The notes: generated from the letters alone by a model not told the origin. A stretch of DNA of 29,832 nt from an uncultured Prevotella sp. (GCA_900772835.1 CAAGSA010000115.1:1-29832), one strand, 5' to 3'; shown: positions 15,639 through 24,332, numbered from the stretch's first letter. Translations and numbers: made by a program.

Positions 15639-16868
15639 ACACTGTCGTTCATACGCGAACACCGCACGGAAGATCCCCACAGGCTTGCCCTGCAGAGCCG
15701 TCCCGAGGGAGTAGACATACAGTATGCACTGGAACAGATTGCCGGGTGGCAGGCGGCGCGCCAGAAGTTGCCCTCATGGGCAGCCACCGAAGGCATAATC
15801 TATCCGCCCCACCTCTCGATGGAGCAGTGCTCCTCAGAACCCACGGCGGTATACAAGCGCAGCATAGCCCAGCGGCTGCTCGGCAGCGAAGCACACACGC
15901 TGGCAGACATCACAGGAGGCTTCGGCGTGGACTTCTCGTATATGGCACAATGCTTCCGCCGCTGCATCTACGTGGAGCGGCAAGAAGTGCTATGCCGCGC
16001 CGCCAGACACAATATGCCGCTACTCGGACTTGCCGCCGCCGAAATACACTGCGCCGACGGGACGGAATACATTGCCGCCATGCAGGAGCGCGCATCAATG
16101 ATATTCGCAGACCCTGCACGCCGCTCCAGCAGCGGAGGGCGCACCTACGGCATTGCCGACTGCACACCCGACGTTGCCGCCCTGCGCGGGGAACTCACGT
16201 CGAAGGCACGCTACGTGATGATAAAACTCTCGCCAATGCTCGACTGGCACCGTGCCGTGGAGGAGATGCAGTGCGTGAGCGAAGTACACATCGTGTCTGT
16301 CAGAAACGAATGCAAGGAACTGCTGCTCATACTCGACGATAGCCACGAACCCAGTCAGCCGCTACAGCTCTTCTGCGTGAACTGCACCGACACCCAGGAC
16401 GGCACGCCCCATACCGCCCCCAAAAACGGCACACCACACACCGACACCGAGACATTCGCCATAGAACAGGGCACAAAGTACGTGCCGTGCCCCCTCGCCT
16501 CGCCCCACGCCGGAGCCTACCTCTACGAACCCAATGCCTCGCTGATGAAGGCAGGCTGCTTCGGAATGCTGTCACAACGCTACGCCATGGCACAGATTGC
16601 CACAGACAGCCATCTGTTCACGAGTGAGAACGCGGTGGATTTCCCCGGCAGACGTTTTCGCATCAGCGCAGTCACACCACTGAACAAGAAGGAGCTGCGC
16701 ACAGCCCTCTCCGGCATTACAAGGGCGAACATCGCCACACGCAACTTCCCCCTCTCCGTAGCCGCCCTGCGCAAACGCCTTAAACTCGCCGACGGCGGCA
16801 GCTGCTACATCTTCGCCACCACGCTCAGCAACGGCGCCCACGTGCTGCTCATCTGCGAGAAGGCGTAG
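15579..16868 (+). CDS. THUMP-like domain class I SAM-dependent methyltransferase (PG_1098-like)
   Basis: Protein of 429 aa. The first 20 residues are a repeat (MNNEQMSNELMNNEQMNNEQ) from the DNA minisatellite, so the true start could be any of four ATGs. The SAM-binding motif I is DITGGFGVDFSY (about residue 109-120), followed by IYVERQEVLCRAA and the catalytic-type FADPARRSSSGGRTYG. C-terminal sections resemble the ferredoxin-like domain (FAIEQGTKYVPCPLASPHAG onward) and the THUMP-like domain (RKRLKLADGGSCYIFATTL) of a Bacteroidota family. Probably an RNA methyltransferase; the target is unknown. A low-complexity insert (GTPHTAPKNGTPHTDTE) lies between domains. Its last 20 bp overlap the end of the convergent small gene. 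Confidence 0.85.
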   Translation: MNNEQMSNELMNNEQMNNEQTLSFIREHRTEDPHRLALQSRPEGVDIQYALEQIAGWQAARQKLPSWAATEGIIYPPHLSMEQCSSEPTAVYKRSIAQRLLGSEAHTLADITGGFGVDFSYMAQCFRRCIYVERQEVLCRAARHNMPLLGLAAAEIHCADGTEYIAAMQERASMIFADPARRSSSGGRTYGIADCTPDVAALRGELTSKARYVMIKLSPMLDWHRAVEEMQCVSEVHIVSVRNECKELLLILDDSHEPSQPLQLFCVNCTDTQDGTPHTAPKNGTPHTDTETFAIEQGTKYVPCPLASPHAGAYLYEPNASLMKAGCFGMLSQRYAMAQIATDSHLFTSENAVDFPGRRFRISAVTPLNKKELRTALSGITRANIATRNFPLSVAALRKRLKLADGGSCYIFATTLSNGAHVLLICEKA

Positions 16869-17163
16869 ACGGAAACAGCGACTTGCGGCATCTCATCAGC
16901 GCCGACACGAACCATCCGGCGGCCAGCAGACGAACCACCACGGGAATGTCGGCTGGCAGGATGCCGGTGAAGAACGCTGCCTGCGCCTCCAGCATGAGCA
17001 GAGTCTGGCGCTGACTCACCTTGCGCTCCAGCACCGAAGAATAATATCCTGCCAGCAGTGCAACGGGCTCCGAAGCCCATTTGCCAAACCACTTCAGCAA
17101 TCCCGACAGACACAAACCCTTCTCTCCCGCAGCCTCAACCGGCAATGTCATATTCTTTTCCAT
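16849..17163 (-). CDS. Small hypothetical membrane protein
   Basis: Protein of 104 aa starting MEKNMTLPVEAAGEKG. A basic/amphipathic middle (GYYSSVLERKVSQRQTLLM) is followed by a hydrophobic stretch (DIPVVVRLLAAGWFVSALMR) and a basic tail. One, possibly two, membrane segments are likely; no known family was recognised. The ATG at 17163 is preferred over an upstream ATG at 17223 because a promoter box TAATTTTG lies at 17207-17200 and an A/G-rich leader follows it. The gene diverges from rnhB and its 3' end overlaps the methyltransferase gene tail to tail by 20 bp. Coding status rests on this promoter and the frame length, so certainty is moderate. Confidence 0.6.
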   Translation of the reverse strand: MEKNMTLPVEAAGEKGLCLSGLLKWFGKWASEPVALLAGYYSSVLERKVSQRQTLLMLEAQAAFFTGILPADIPVVVRLLAAGWFVSALMRCRKSLFPSTPSRR

Positions 17164-17199
17164 ATCTCTTTTCCTTTCCTTTTGTTTTGTTTTCTGCTG

Positions 17200-17207
17200 C
17201 AAAATTA
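17200..17207 (-). promoter_or_regulatory. -7 promoter box for the small membrane protein gene
   Basis: The minus strand reads TAATTTTG, matching TAnnTTTG, 36 bp before the ATG at 17163. No TTG is found exactly 19-21 bp upstream. Confidence 0.45.
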
Positions 17208-17312
17208 CAGTGCGCTCGTGCACAATATGTTCAACCCTTCATTTTTCTTTGTTAAGAATAACACAATAAAAACCGACAACCCACGTATATACATATAAAA
17301 AACAAAACATAT

Positions 17313-17921
17313 ATGCTGAAGAACCATTACTACGAAGGAATGATAGAGGCCGGATGCGACGAGGCAGGGCGCGGATGCCTTGCCGGGAGCGTGTTTGCCG
17401 CCGCCGTGATTCTGCCGTCCGGCTACGAGAACGAACTGCTGAACGACTCGAAGAAACTTACCGACCGCAAGCGCAAACTGCTGCGCGAGACCATAGAGCG
17501 CGACGCCGTGGCATGGGCGGTGGGTATAGTGGAACCAGGGGAAATCGACAAGATAAACATTCTGAACGCCAGCTTCCTTGCCATGCACCGCGCGCTCGAC
17601 CAACTGCAGGTGCGCCCCGAGGCAATAATCGTGGACGGCAACCGCTTCAAGCCATACGGCGAACTGCCCTACTCCACCATCGTGAAGGGCGACGGCAAAT
17701 ACATGGCCATCGCAGCCGCAAGCATACTCGCCAAGACCTACCGCGACGACTATATGGACCGCCTCGCCGAGGAATACCCACAATACGACTGGAAGAGCAA
17801 CAAGGGATACCCCACCAGGAAGCACCGCGAGGCGATACGGCTGCACGGAGTGACCCCCTACCACCGCATGAGCTACAATCTGCTCGGCAACCAAGAGCTG
17901 GAACTCGACTTCAAGGACTGA
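17313..17921 (+). CDS. rnhB: Ribonuclease HII
   Basis: Protein of 202 aa. It cuts the RNA strand of RNA-DNA hybrids, including single ribonucleotides misinserted in DNA. The catalytic residues are in place: GCDEAGRG with Asp16 and Glu17, IIVDGNRF with Asp108, and AAASILAKTYRDDYM with the fourth acidic residue. NDSKKLTDRKRKLL and the C-terminal KGYPTRKHREAIRLHGVTPYHR are also typical. Length fits the family (about 200 aa). ATG at 17313 follows an A-rich leader and the gene diverges from the small membrane protein gene. Nothing unusual was seen. Confidence 0.96.
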   Translation: MLKNHYYEGMIEAGCDEAGRGCLAGSVFAAAVILPSGYENELLNDSKKLTDRKRKLLRETIERDAVAWAVGIVEPGEIDKINILNASFLAMHRALDQLQVRPEAIIVDGNRFKPYGELPYSTIVKGDGKYMAIAAASILAKTYRDDYMDRLAEEYPQYDWKSNKGYPTRKHREAIRLHGVTPYHRMSYNLLGNQELELDFKD

Positions 17922-18634
17922 CCTGCCAATGAAACAGGCAGAGGAGACGCCTTCCCATTAATAAATGTTCACTAATCCTGCCCGAAAATTTAACATATCC
18001 GAAGCAAAATTCTTTACATTGCAATTTACCGTTACTGTACGTTAGCGCCGGTTGCATCGGCAGCCGGTGCTGACGACAACGGACGAGCCATCCGCAAACA
18101 ACGGTTTTATTTACAAAAACCGGCAAAATACCCCTTCGCGGCGACAAAAACTCCGACCTTTTCATCACAAACTTTTCAGTCATTCATAATGAACGATCAA
18201 AGCGTTTGTATTGAACGGCCGAATTATTTGCCGCCTTCCAAATCGCCGCAAAGCATATATCATTGAGCAGCAATAATTTACGAAGCTCAAAAAATATTGC
18301 GATTTTTGCGCACAAAAATTCTGACTGACGAAAATATTCGATTCTCAGAGCGCCGGAACCACCGTTTTTTAACACTTCAACCCCGACAGACTGTTAACAA
18401 AAACTAAAAACAGCCTATTATCTTTTTTTCCATAACGCGATACAACCATTAAGCCGATAGCACACACAGCATTTATTCCCGACAACAATGGTGCTACAGA
18501 AGCGCTTTCCCGACCGTATACGTGCCTCTGCCTGCGATTACGGCGAAAATCCCTCGCGTTTACGGCTTTTTTATCCGAAAGCCTTGGCTCTTCATCAAAA
18601 AAGCAGTACTTTTACCCACAAAAACAATAATACT
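17922..18634. other. 713-bp intergenic region with no supported gene
   Basis: Base composition is more AT-rich than the neighbours and both strands lack a frame with protein-like features. A short stem (CTGCC/GGCAG, about 17924-17942) follows the rnhB stop. An 8-bp stem with one G-U pair, AGCGCCGG (18044-18051) and CCGGTGCT (18064-18071), with a 12-nt loop, is the clearest structure. The rest may be a long leader for the symporter gene. No transposon end, tRNA or riboswitch was recognised. Confidence 0.6.
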
Positions 18635-19801
18635 ATGAACATGAAAAGAAAGAAACTGCCGCTTCTGGCAAAAATCATCATCGCCATCCTGCTGGGCGTA
18701 GCCCTCGGAAATTTCTTCAATGAACCGCTCGTCAGAGTGTTCCTCACCTTCAACGGCATCTTCAGCCAGTTCCTCGGATTCATGATTCCGCTCATCATCA
18801 TCGGACTCGTCACCCCTGCCATCGCCGACATAGGCAACGGTGCGGGCAAACTGCTCATAGCCACCATAGCCATTGCCTTCGGCGACACCATCCTCGCCGG
18901 ACTGCTCGCCTACGGAACCGGCTCGGCGCTTTTCCCCACCCTGATTGCCGACACGGCGAACGCGGCGGTGAACAAGAGCGAAGACATCAAGCCGTTCTTC
19001 GAGATTGAGATTCCAGCCATGCTGAACGTGATGAGCGCGCTCGTGTTCTCGTTCATTGCCGGACTGGGCATAGCCAACACCGGCAGCCACACGATGCAGA
19101 AGGTGTTCCAGGAGTTCAAGGACATCGTGTCGGGTGTCATCGCCAGGGTCATAATCCCACTGCTACCCCTCTACATCTTCGGCATATTCCTGGGCATGAC
19201 GTTTTCGGGCGAGGCATACCAGATACTGCTTGTGTTTGCGCAGATTATCATCGTAATCTTCGTGCTCCACGTGGTCATCCTGCTCTACGAATACGCCATA
19301 GCCGGAGCGCTGGTGCACAAGAATCCGCTGCGCCTGCTGGCAAACATCCTGCCGGCATACTTCACCGCCCTCGGCACCTCGTCGTCGGCAGCCACCATAC
19401 CTGTCACACTGAAGCAGACGCTGAAGAACGGCGTAAACGAAGGCATCGCCGGATTCACCGTGCCGCTCTGCGCCACCATCCACCTCTCGGGGTCGATGAT
19501 GAAAATCACCTGCTGCGCGCTTACGATATGTCTCATCAACGGACTGCCCTGCCAGCTGCCGCTCTTCCTCAACTTCATCTTCGTGCTTGCCATCTGTATG
19601 GTAGCGGCACCGGGTGTGCCGGGCGGCGCCGTAATGGCAGCACTGGGTCCGCTTGCCTCAGTACTGGGATTCGACGCCGACATGCAGGCGCTCATGATAG
19701 CCCTGTACATCGCGATGGACAGCTTCGGCACAGCCTGCAACGTGGCCGGCGACGGTGCCATAGCCATCGCCGTAGACAAGTTCTTCAGGAAAGACAAATA
19801 A
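18635..19801 (+). CDS. Dicarboxylate/amino acid:cation symporter (DAACS family)
   Basis: Protein of 388 aa, inner membrane, with about eight helices and re-entrant loops typical of the GltP/SstT fold. Recognisable elements are the first helix (KIIIAILLGVALGNFF), the Ser-rich hairpin ALGTSSSAATIPVTL, the helix-7 region FTVPLCATIHLSGS, where the archaeal homologue has NMDGT, and the C-terminal MDSFGTACNVAGDGAIAIAVDKF with the substrate-binding Asp, Thr and Asn. It takes up an acidic or small neutral amino acid, or a dicarboxylate, with Na+ or H+; the choice cannot be read here. ATG at 18635 was chosen because the open frame upstream to 18488 is not protein-like. A strong hairpin follows the stop. 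Confidence 0.93.
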   Translation: MNMKRKKLPLLAKIIIAILLGVALGNFFNEPLVRVFLTFNGIFSQFLGFMIPLIIIGLVTPAIADIGNGAGKLLIATIAIAFGDTILAGLLAYGTGSALFPTLIADTANAAVNKSEDIKPFFEIEIPAMLNVMSALVFSFIAGLGIANTGSHTMQKVFQEFKDIVSGVIARVIIPLLPLYIFGIFLGMTFSGEAYQILLVFAQIIIVIFVLHVVILLYEYAIAGALVHKNPLRLLANILPAYFTALGTSSSAATIPVTLKQTLKNGVNEGIAGFTVPLCATIHLSGSMMKITCCALTICLINGLPCQLPLFLNFIFVLAICMVAAPGVPGGAVMAALGPLASVLGFDADMQALMIALYIAMDSFGTACNVAGDGAIAIAVDKFFRKDK

Positions 19802-19822
19802 AAAAAAGAAGCGATAAAAAGG

Positions 19823-19879
19823 ACAACGCCTTTCCCCCCACGGATGCCGAAGACAGCTCCGTGGGGGAAAAGGCGTTGT
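19823..19879. terminator. Bidirectional 22-bp stem-loop between convergent genes
   Basis: The arms at 19823-19844 and 19858-19879 are inverted complements at 21 of 22 positions around a 13-nt loop. On the plus strand a T-rich stretch follows and on the minus strand a run rich in T follows too (complement of AAAAAAAGAAGCGATAAAAA). It separates the symporter from ybeY and should stop transcription from both sides. Confidence 0.88.
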
Positions 19880-19939
19880 TCTTGTTCTTTATTCCTAAAC
19901 TCCGGGAAACGCATACCCTCCCGGAGAGCGGCATACGCC

Positions 19940-20356
19940 TTAGCGTTTGAGCATAGCCAGTGCCTTGTTCTCGGCAGCCTCCATTATCTCGCGCTCGCCC
20001 GGCCCCTTGTCGTTGATGCCGCACAGGTGGAGTATGCCGTGGATGATGACGCGGTGCAGCTCGTCGTCGTATTCCTTGCCGAAGAGTTCGGCGTTGGAGC
20101 GCACGGTGTCGAGCGATATTACCACGTCGCCGCTCACGATGTCGTCCTCGTCGTAGTCGAAGGTGATGACGTCGGTATAGTAGTCGTGGCCCAGATACTC
20201 GCGGTTCACCTCGAGTATCTTCTCGTCGCTGACGAACATATACCCCACATCGCCCACTTTTCTGCCGTATGTGGCAGCCACTGCCTTAATCCAGGCCGAA
20301 GTGTCGCGCTTGCGGATTTTCGGCATCCGCACGCCGTCTGTATTGTATGTAATCAT
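19940..20356 (-). CDS. ybeY: Endoribonuclease YbeY (16S rRNA maturation)
   Basis: Protein of 138 aa, metal-dependent endoribonuclease in 16S rRNA 3'-end maturation and ribosome quality control. The N-terminal MITYNTDGVRMPKIRKRDTS and AWIKAVAATYGRKVGDVGYM segments match Bacteroidota YbeY. The metal site reads HGILHLCGINDK: His106 and His110 are kept, but the third ligand, usually His (HxxxHxxxxxH), is Asp116. An Asp at this place is the normal form in Bacteroidota as far as I recall, so activity is expected. Start at 20356 is preferred over 20380. It follows coaD by 32 bp on the same strand and probably shares its promoter. Confidence 0.93.
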   Translation of the reverse strand: MITYNTDGVRMPKIRKRDTSAWIKAVAATYGRKVGDVGYMFVSDEKILEVNREYLGHDYYTDVITFDYDEDDIVSGDVVISLDTVRSNAELFGKEYDDELHRVIIHGILHLCGINDKGPGEREIMEAAENKALAMLKR

Positions 20357-20388
20357 ATTCTTTCCTCTCTCCTGAACCATTATTGTCG

Positions 20389-20826
20389 TCAGGGTATGAA
20401 TTTCCTCACGTCCTTCCCGAAGTGTGTCAGCTCTCTCACCACGCTCGAGCTGATGCTCTCCATTCCGGCCTCGGCAAAGAAGAGCACCGTCTCTATACCC
20501 GTCAGCTGGCGGTTGATGTCGGCCTGCTCGCGTTCATACTCGAAGTCCTTCACGCTGCGCACTCCCTTGATGATAAACTCTGCCCCCTCGCGGCGCGCAA
20601 AGTCCACGGTCAGGTCGTTATACTGCTTCACCTCTATCTTCGCCTCGCCGGCATATATCTTCATTATGTTTGCCACACGGGTCTCGGTGGTCTGCATATA
20701 TTTTTTCCGTTCGTTGAACCCCACTCCTATCACGATTCTGTCGAAGAGCGGCAGCGCGCGCCTCACGATGGAGTCATGGCCGATTGTATAGGGGTCGAAG
20801 CTTCCCACGAATATTCCTGTTCTCAT
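20389..20826 (-). CDS. coaD: Phosphopantetheine adenylyltransferase
   Basis: Protein of 145 aa. It transfers AMP from ATP to 4'-phosphopantetheine, the penultimate step of coenzyme A synthesis. The nucleotidyltransferase signature YTIGH (T14-IGH17) follows GIFVGSFDP. Substrate-site segments FIIKGVRSVKDFEYEREQAD and the C-terminal ISSSVVREL are typical. Length is slightly under the usual 155-165 aa, as in other Bacteroidota. A well-formed promoter lies just upstream at the end of the GH2 gene. The gene leads a two-gene unit with ybeY. Confidence 0.95.
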   Translation of the reverse strand: MRTGIFVGSFDPYTIGHDSIVRRALPLFDRIVIGVGFNERKKYMQTTETRVANIMKIYAGEAKIEVKQYNDLTVDFARREGAEFIIKGVRSVKDFEYEREQADINRQLTGIETVLFFAEAGMESISSSVVRELTHFGKDVRKFIP

Positions 20827-20863
20827 TCTTTCTCTCTGTTGTTGTATTTTTTAAAAGCTGTTG

Positions 20864-20893
20864 CAAAGTTAATGCAAAATTCCGACAACGCAA
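20864..20893 (-). promoter_or_regulatory. Bacteroidota promoter for coaD-ybeY (-33 TTG, N19, -7 TAACTTTG)
   Basis: On the minus strand TTG (20893-20891) is followed by 19 nt and then TAACTTTG (20871-20864), a full match to the Bacteroidota TTG-N19/21-TAnnTTTG promoter. The start codon is 38 bp downstream. It is the best promoter seen in the window. Confidence 0.78.
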
Positions 20894-20894
20894 A

Positions 20895-23003
20895 TCATTC
20901 GGCGGATATATGCTGTCCGGACAGGTTCCACACGGCTGATTCGGAGCAGCCGCGACCATCGCCGACACGGATTTCGTTGTTGCCCGGCCGTAGCGTTATG
21001 CGCCATACGATACGGTGCAGAGAGTCGGCACGGCGCTCGCCCACGCGCTTGCCGTTCACCCACAGCGTTGCCTTGGGCAGTGTGGTATACACGCGCACTT
21101 CGGTCTGGGCGTGTGTGCGGTTGGTGTAGCCCTTGGAGCAGAGGTGCAGCATCGGAGCGAAGCGGCGGTGGGATGCCTCGGACATGGTTTGCCAGTTGGC
21201 GGCGTAGAAATAGTAGGCATCCTTCATCGTGCGGCGGTCGTACGCCACCATGCCCTTGTCGTTCATGCCCGGCGTGTCGCCCTCGTTCTTGATAGCCGAC
21301 ATCATGTCGGAGAACTGCCAGATGGTCTTTATCCACAGCCACGGGCGCCGGCGCAATGCCTTCCAGTAGTTTTCGTGGCATATCGCCTGATACTCCTCGG
21401 GATGGAAGGTGGATGGAAGGTTCTGCCCGTCGGCGGCAAGCGGCTCGGCGTGCTGCAGCGTGCTGCCCCCCTTGCCGTATTCCGACACGCCCACGGGCTG
21501 CCCCTGGGCTTCGGCGCGCGCACGGTCGAAGAATTCAGCCGTCTGCTCTTCTGCCTTCTGCCAGCTGAAGTATTTGTTCCAGGCTATGAGGTCCGACACG
21601 CCCAGATATTCCTTCTCGTCGACGCAGGTGGCGAAGCAGGTGAGGCGCGTGGGGTCGATGTCGTGGGCAAGGCTGTTGAGTTCGCGGATGAGCGGCCGCG
21701 GGTCGTCGTACTGCTGGAAGGTGGTGCCGTCGGAGATGAGCAGCTCGTTGAAGAGTCCCCAGAACATCACCGAGGGGTGGTTCATCTTCTGGTATATCAT
21801 CTCGCGCAGCGTCTGGCGCGCGTTGTCGTCCACATCCTTCATATAGCCCGTGAAGAGGTATCCGCCGGGGCCGCAGAGCGGAATCTCGGTCCAGAGGGCC
21901 ACTCCGGCAGTGTCGCACAGGTTGTAGATGGGTTCGCCGTGCGGATAGTGGGCAAGCCGGAGCACCGTGGCTGCGGCTTCGCCCACGAGCTGCATGTCGC
22001 GGCGGTATTCCTTCATGGTGAGTGCCGAGCCGCAGCCCTGGAAATCGTCGTGGCGGTTGTAGCCGTGCAGGTCGTAGGGTTTGCCGTTGAGCATGAAGCC
22101 CTTCTCCCGGTCCACGCTGAAGAAGCGTATGCCGAGTGGCTGGCTCACGCGGTCGATGCTTGCGCCGCCCTTCAGCAACTCCACCTCCACTTTATAGAGA
22201 TAGGGGTCGTGCAGACCGTTCCACAGGTGCGGCTTGTCCACGCTGAGCATCGTCACGGAGGAGAGGTGGCGACCGTCGGCCAGCGGTGTGGCGGCAGCCG
22301 GCCGGGTCTGCTGCTTTATGATTTTTCCGGTGTTGTCGAGCAGTGTGATGCGCGTTTCATATTCCGCTGCCTCATGCCCGGGGGCAAGGAGAATGGTCTC
22401 CACGGAGATTTCGGCACGCCGCGCATCTACGCTCTTCTGCCGCAGCAGCACGCCGGGAGAGGCGTAGAAATCGGGGGCGATGCAACTCTCCGGCGTAACC
22501 ACGAGGCGCACGGGGCGATGAATGCCGCCCTGCACGTTGAAATCGCCGCTGATGGGAAGCACGTCGCTGCGCCAGGCGTTGCTTGCCCACACTTCGAGCG
22601 TGTTGTCGCCCTCATGCAGCAGCGGCGTTATCTCAAGGCAGAAAGCGGTGTAGCCCGACTTGTGGGTGCCTGCCGACACGTGGTTCACGAACATGTTTGC
22701 CACGGAGTTCACGCCCTCGAAATAGAGGAACACGCGGTTGGAGCGGAGCATCTGCGGGCTGACGCTGAGCGTGCGCTGGTATGCCATCGACTCGCGGTTA
22801 TACTCGGTGCCGCGGAGATAGGTGCTGTTCCAGGTATGGGGCAGTTCTACGGGGGCAGGCTGCACGCCGCGCTGCGGACGCGTCATAGGTTTCACTGTCC
22901 AGCCGTCGGAAAGCACTGTGGTCTGGCGCTGCGCATCGGCGGCAAACATTGAGGCGGCAAGCATCAGTGCCGCCATTGCGGATCTCAGGATTTTCATATT
23001 CAT
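20895..23003 (-). CDS. Glycoside hydrolase family 2 (beta-galactosidase-like), secreted
   Basis: Protein of 702 aa with a signal peptide (about residues 1-24, ending FAADAQ). The three-part GH2 layout is visible: N-terminal jelly-roll (residues about 30-170, with GIHRPVRLVV), an Ig-like domain (about 175-295) and a TIM barrel. In the barrel HGYNRHDDFQG is the family signature, SVMFWGLFNELL holds the acid/base Glu420 and VGVSEYGKGG the nucleophile Glu508. A C-terminal Ig-like tail carries a DUF4982-like strand pattern (TTLPKATLWVNGKRVGERRA). It hydrolyses a beta-linked sugar, probably in the periplasm. No SusC/SusD pair or sugar sensor is in the window, so the natural glycan is unclear. It lies between a CPBP protease gene and coaD, all on the minus strand. 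Confidence 0.92.
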   Translation of the reverse strand: MNMKILRSAMAALMLAASMFAADAQRQTTVLSDGWTVKPMTRPQRGVQPAPVELPHTWNSTYLRGTEYNRESMAYQRTLSVSPQMLRSNRVFLYFEGVNSVANMFVNHVSAGTHKSGYTAFCLEITPLLHEGDNTLEVWASNAWRSDVLPISGDFNVQGGIHRPVRLVVTPESCIAPDFYASPGVLLRQKSVDARRAEISVETILLAPGHEAAEYETRITLLDNTGKIIKQQTRPAAATPLADGRHLSSVTMLSVDKPHLWNGLHDPYLYKVEVELLKGGASIDRVSQPLGIRFFSVDREKGFMLNGKPYDLHGYNRHDDFQGCGSALTMKEYRRDMQLVGEAAATVLRLAHYPHGEPIYNLCDTAGVALWTEIPLCGPGGYLFTGYMKDVDDNARQTLREMIYQKMNHPSVMFWGLFNELLISDGTTFQQYDDPRPLIRELNSLAHDIDPTRLTCFATCVDEKEYLGVSDLIAWNKYFSWQKAEEQTAEFFDRARAEAQGQPVGVSEYGKGGSTLQHAEPLAADGQNLPSTFHPEEYQAICHENYWKALRRRPWLWIKTIWQFSDMMSAIKNEGDTPGMNDKGMVAYDRRTMKDAYYFYAANWQTMSEASHRRFAPMLHLCSKGYTNRTHAQTEVRVYTTLPKATLWVNGKRVGERRADSLHRIVWRITLRPGNNEIRVGDGRGCSESAVWNLSGQHISAE

Positions 23004-23044
23004 ATAGATTTGTTAGTAGTTTTGCCGGTAGTTTCTTTATACAT

Positions 23045-23083
23045 TTGCCGCAGGCTCTGTTTCCTTTTTTGCGCCTGCGGCAA
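23045..23083 (-). terminator. Perfect 11-bp stem-loop between the CPBP and GH2 genes
   Basis: TTGCCGCAGGC (23045-23055) and GCCTGCGGCAA (23073-23083) are exact inverted complements with a 17-nt loop. It lies just after the CPBP gene stop and upstream of the GH2 start. There is no long U-tract after the stem, so it may attenuate rather than stop transcription. Confidence 0.5.
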
Positions 23084-23135
23084 GCGTGGAGTTTCTTTCG
23101 CCGGTTATGTGCGGCAACCAAAGGGTGGTGGAGGC

Positions 23136-23987
23136 TCAACGCCTCTTTCCCGTGAGCATGTTCAGCTGGAAGAGCGACGGCAGGAGTATGAACAGCGAGA
23201 ACACCACGGCAAGCACCATACGCTTGTGGTCGCCGCCGAAGATGTCGGAAAAGCCGGCATCGGCATACTGGGGCATCATGCGGCAGAACAGGAACACTGC
23301 CGTGTTGTTGACCCAATGGAACACCACGCCGGGAAGTATGCTGCCCGTGCGGCTGAAGAGCCAGCCGAGGAACAGTCCGGCAAGGAATGCTCCCGGCATC
23401 TGTGCCGGATTCATGTGGATAAGGGCGAACAGCAGTGCCGAGATGGCTATCGCCCCCCAACGGCTGTGCATGGAGCGGAGCAGCGTGCGCAGCACGGCAC
23501 CGCGGAATATCATCTCCTCTATCATCGGGGCGAAGAGGCAGAGGGCAAAATAACCGAAGTCGTTGTTTATGAGCTGCAGCATGTGTCCGCCCGCAAAGTC
23601 GGGCAGCCTGGGCATCACTTCTTCGAGAGCCGATGCCGTGATTATCCACCCTATGCCGGCAAGGGAGCTCCACAGGAGCACAGACCACGGACGGCTGCGG
23701 AAATACTCTGCCGTGAGCACGCACCATTTTGACTTGCTGAAGATTATGAGCAGCACCATACTGTACAGTGCCGACGAGATTATCGACGTGTTCACAGCGT
23801 CTGCCTTGCCCATAACGAGCTTGTAGAGCGGCGGCACGAAGAATCCCACTGTTCCTATTACCAATATCGCCGTGAACACCTGTTTCATCACGAGCACGGC
23901 ACCGTCGCGCTGCGACATCCGTTCTTCTCCCTTCATCTGTTCTGATTTGTTCATCAATATCTTGCTTTTATTGTCATGTGAGTCCAT
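23136..23987 (-). CDS. CPBP family intramembrane glutamic endopeptidase
   Basis: Protein of up to 283 aa; the first 12-23 residues may not be translated because MNKSEQ and MSQRDGA are later in-frame starts. About eight membrane helices. The CPBP/Abi motifs are complete: FAPMIEEMIFRGAVLR with Glu157, Glu158 and Arg162, FALIHMN with His191, and FHWVNNTAV with His224 and Asn227. Family members are membrane proteases or CAAX-processing-like enzymes, and some bacterial ones protect against self-produced peptides. No bacteriocin gene is nearby, so its substrate is unknown. It is the first gene of the minus-strand block, with the GH2 gene downstream. Confidence 0.9.
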   Translation of the reverse strand: MDSHDNKSKILMNKSEQMKGEERMSQRDGAVLVMKQVFTAILVIGTVGFFVPPLYKLVMGKADAVNTSIISSALYSMVLLIIFSKSKWCVLTAEYFRSRPWSVLLWSSLAGIGWIITASALEEVMPRLPDFAGGHMLQLINNDFGYFALCLFAPMIEEMIFRGAVLRTLLRSMHSRWGAIAISALLFALIHMNPAQMPGAFLAGLFLGWLFSRTGSILPGVVFHWVNNTAVFLFCRMMPQYADAGFSDIFGGDHKRMVLAVVFSLFILLPSLFQLNMLTGKRR

Positions 23988-24234
23988 CGAAACACAAATG
24001 CTTTAATGTTTGATAATCAGCGAAAGCCACAGCAACTTTAATGTGACAGTCATCAATAGTATACAAACAACACATCAATACGGACACCGAGGACAAAGTT
24101 ACAGTTTTTTTCTGTATTGCATACGACTTCTACCAGTTTTTTTTGAAGTCCAAACGGGAAACACTGCATAAAGGAAACAGAATCTACTGTCATGACCAAC
24201 ACCGGAAAAACTCTTTGCACAATTCCGGTTTTGT

Positions 24235-24332
24235 CTAATTTGTATTAACAACATCAGCAATGCAACGCCACACGTGATAATTAATTTACATTATCCATTA
24301 TGCCATATTTATACTAATTTGTGTTAACAACA
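24235..24332 (+). repeat. 19-bp direct repeat upstream of the secreted-protein gene
   Basis: CTAATTTGTATTAACAACA at 24235-24253 recurs as CTAATTTGTGTTAACAACA at 24314-24332, one mismatch in 19, with start points 79 bp apart. Similar bases follow each copy (ATCAGCAATG and ACCATCAGTG). The pair could be a protein-binding site or a short duplication. Confidence 0.7.

Noticed and set aside
17911..18375. Two short minus-strand open frames
   Set aside because: Composition is not protein-like, there is no promoter, and they lie in an AT-rich gap.
18488..18634. Upstream extension of the symporter gene
   Set aside because: The extra 49 residues are basic and mixed and do not resemble symporter N-termini; ATG at 18635 precedes the first membrane helix.
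21015..22952. Plus-strand open frame of 645 codons
   Set aside because: Antisense to the GH2 gene, which has signal peptide and both catalytic glutamates.
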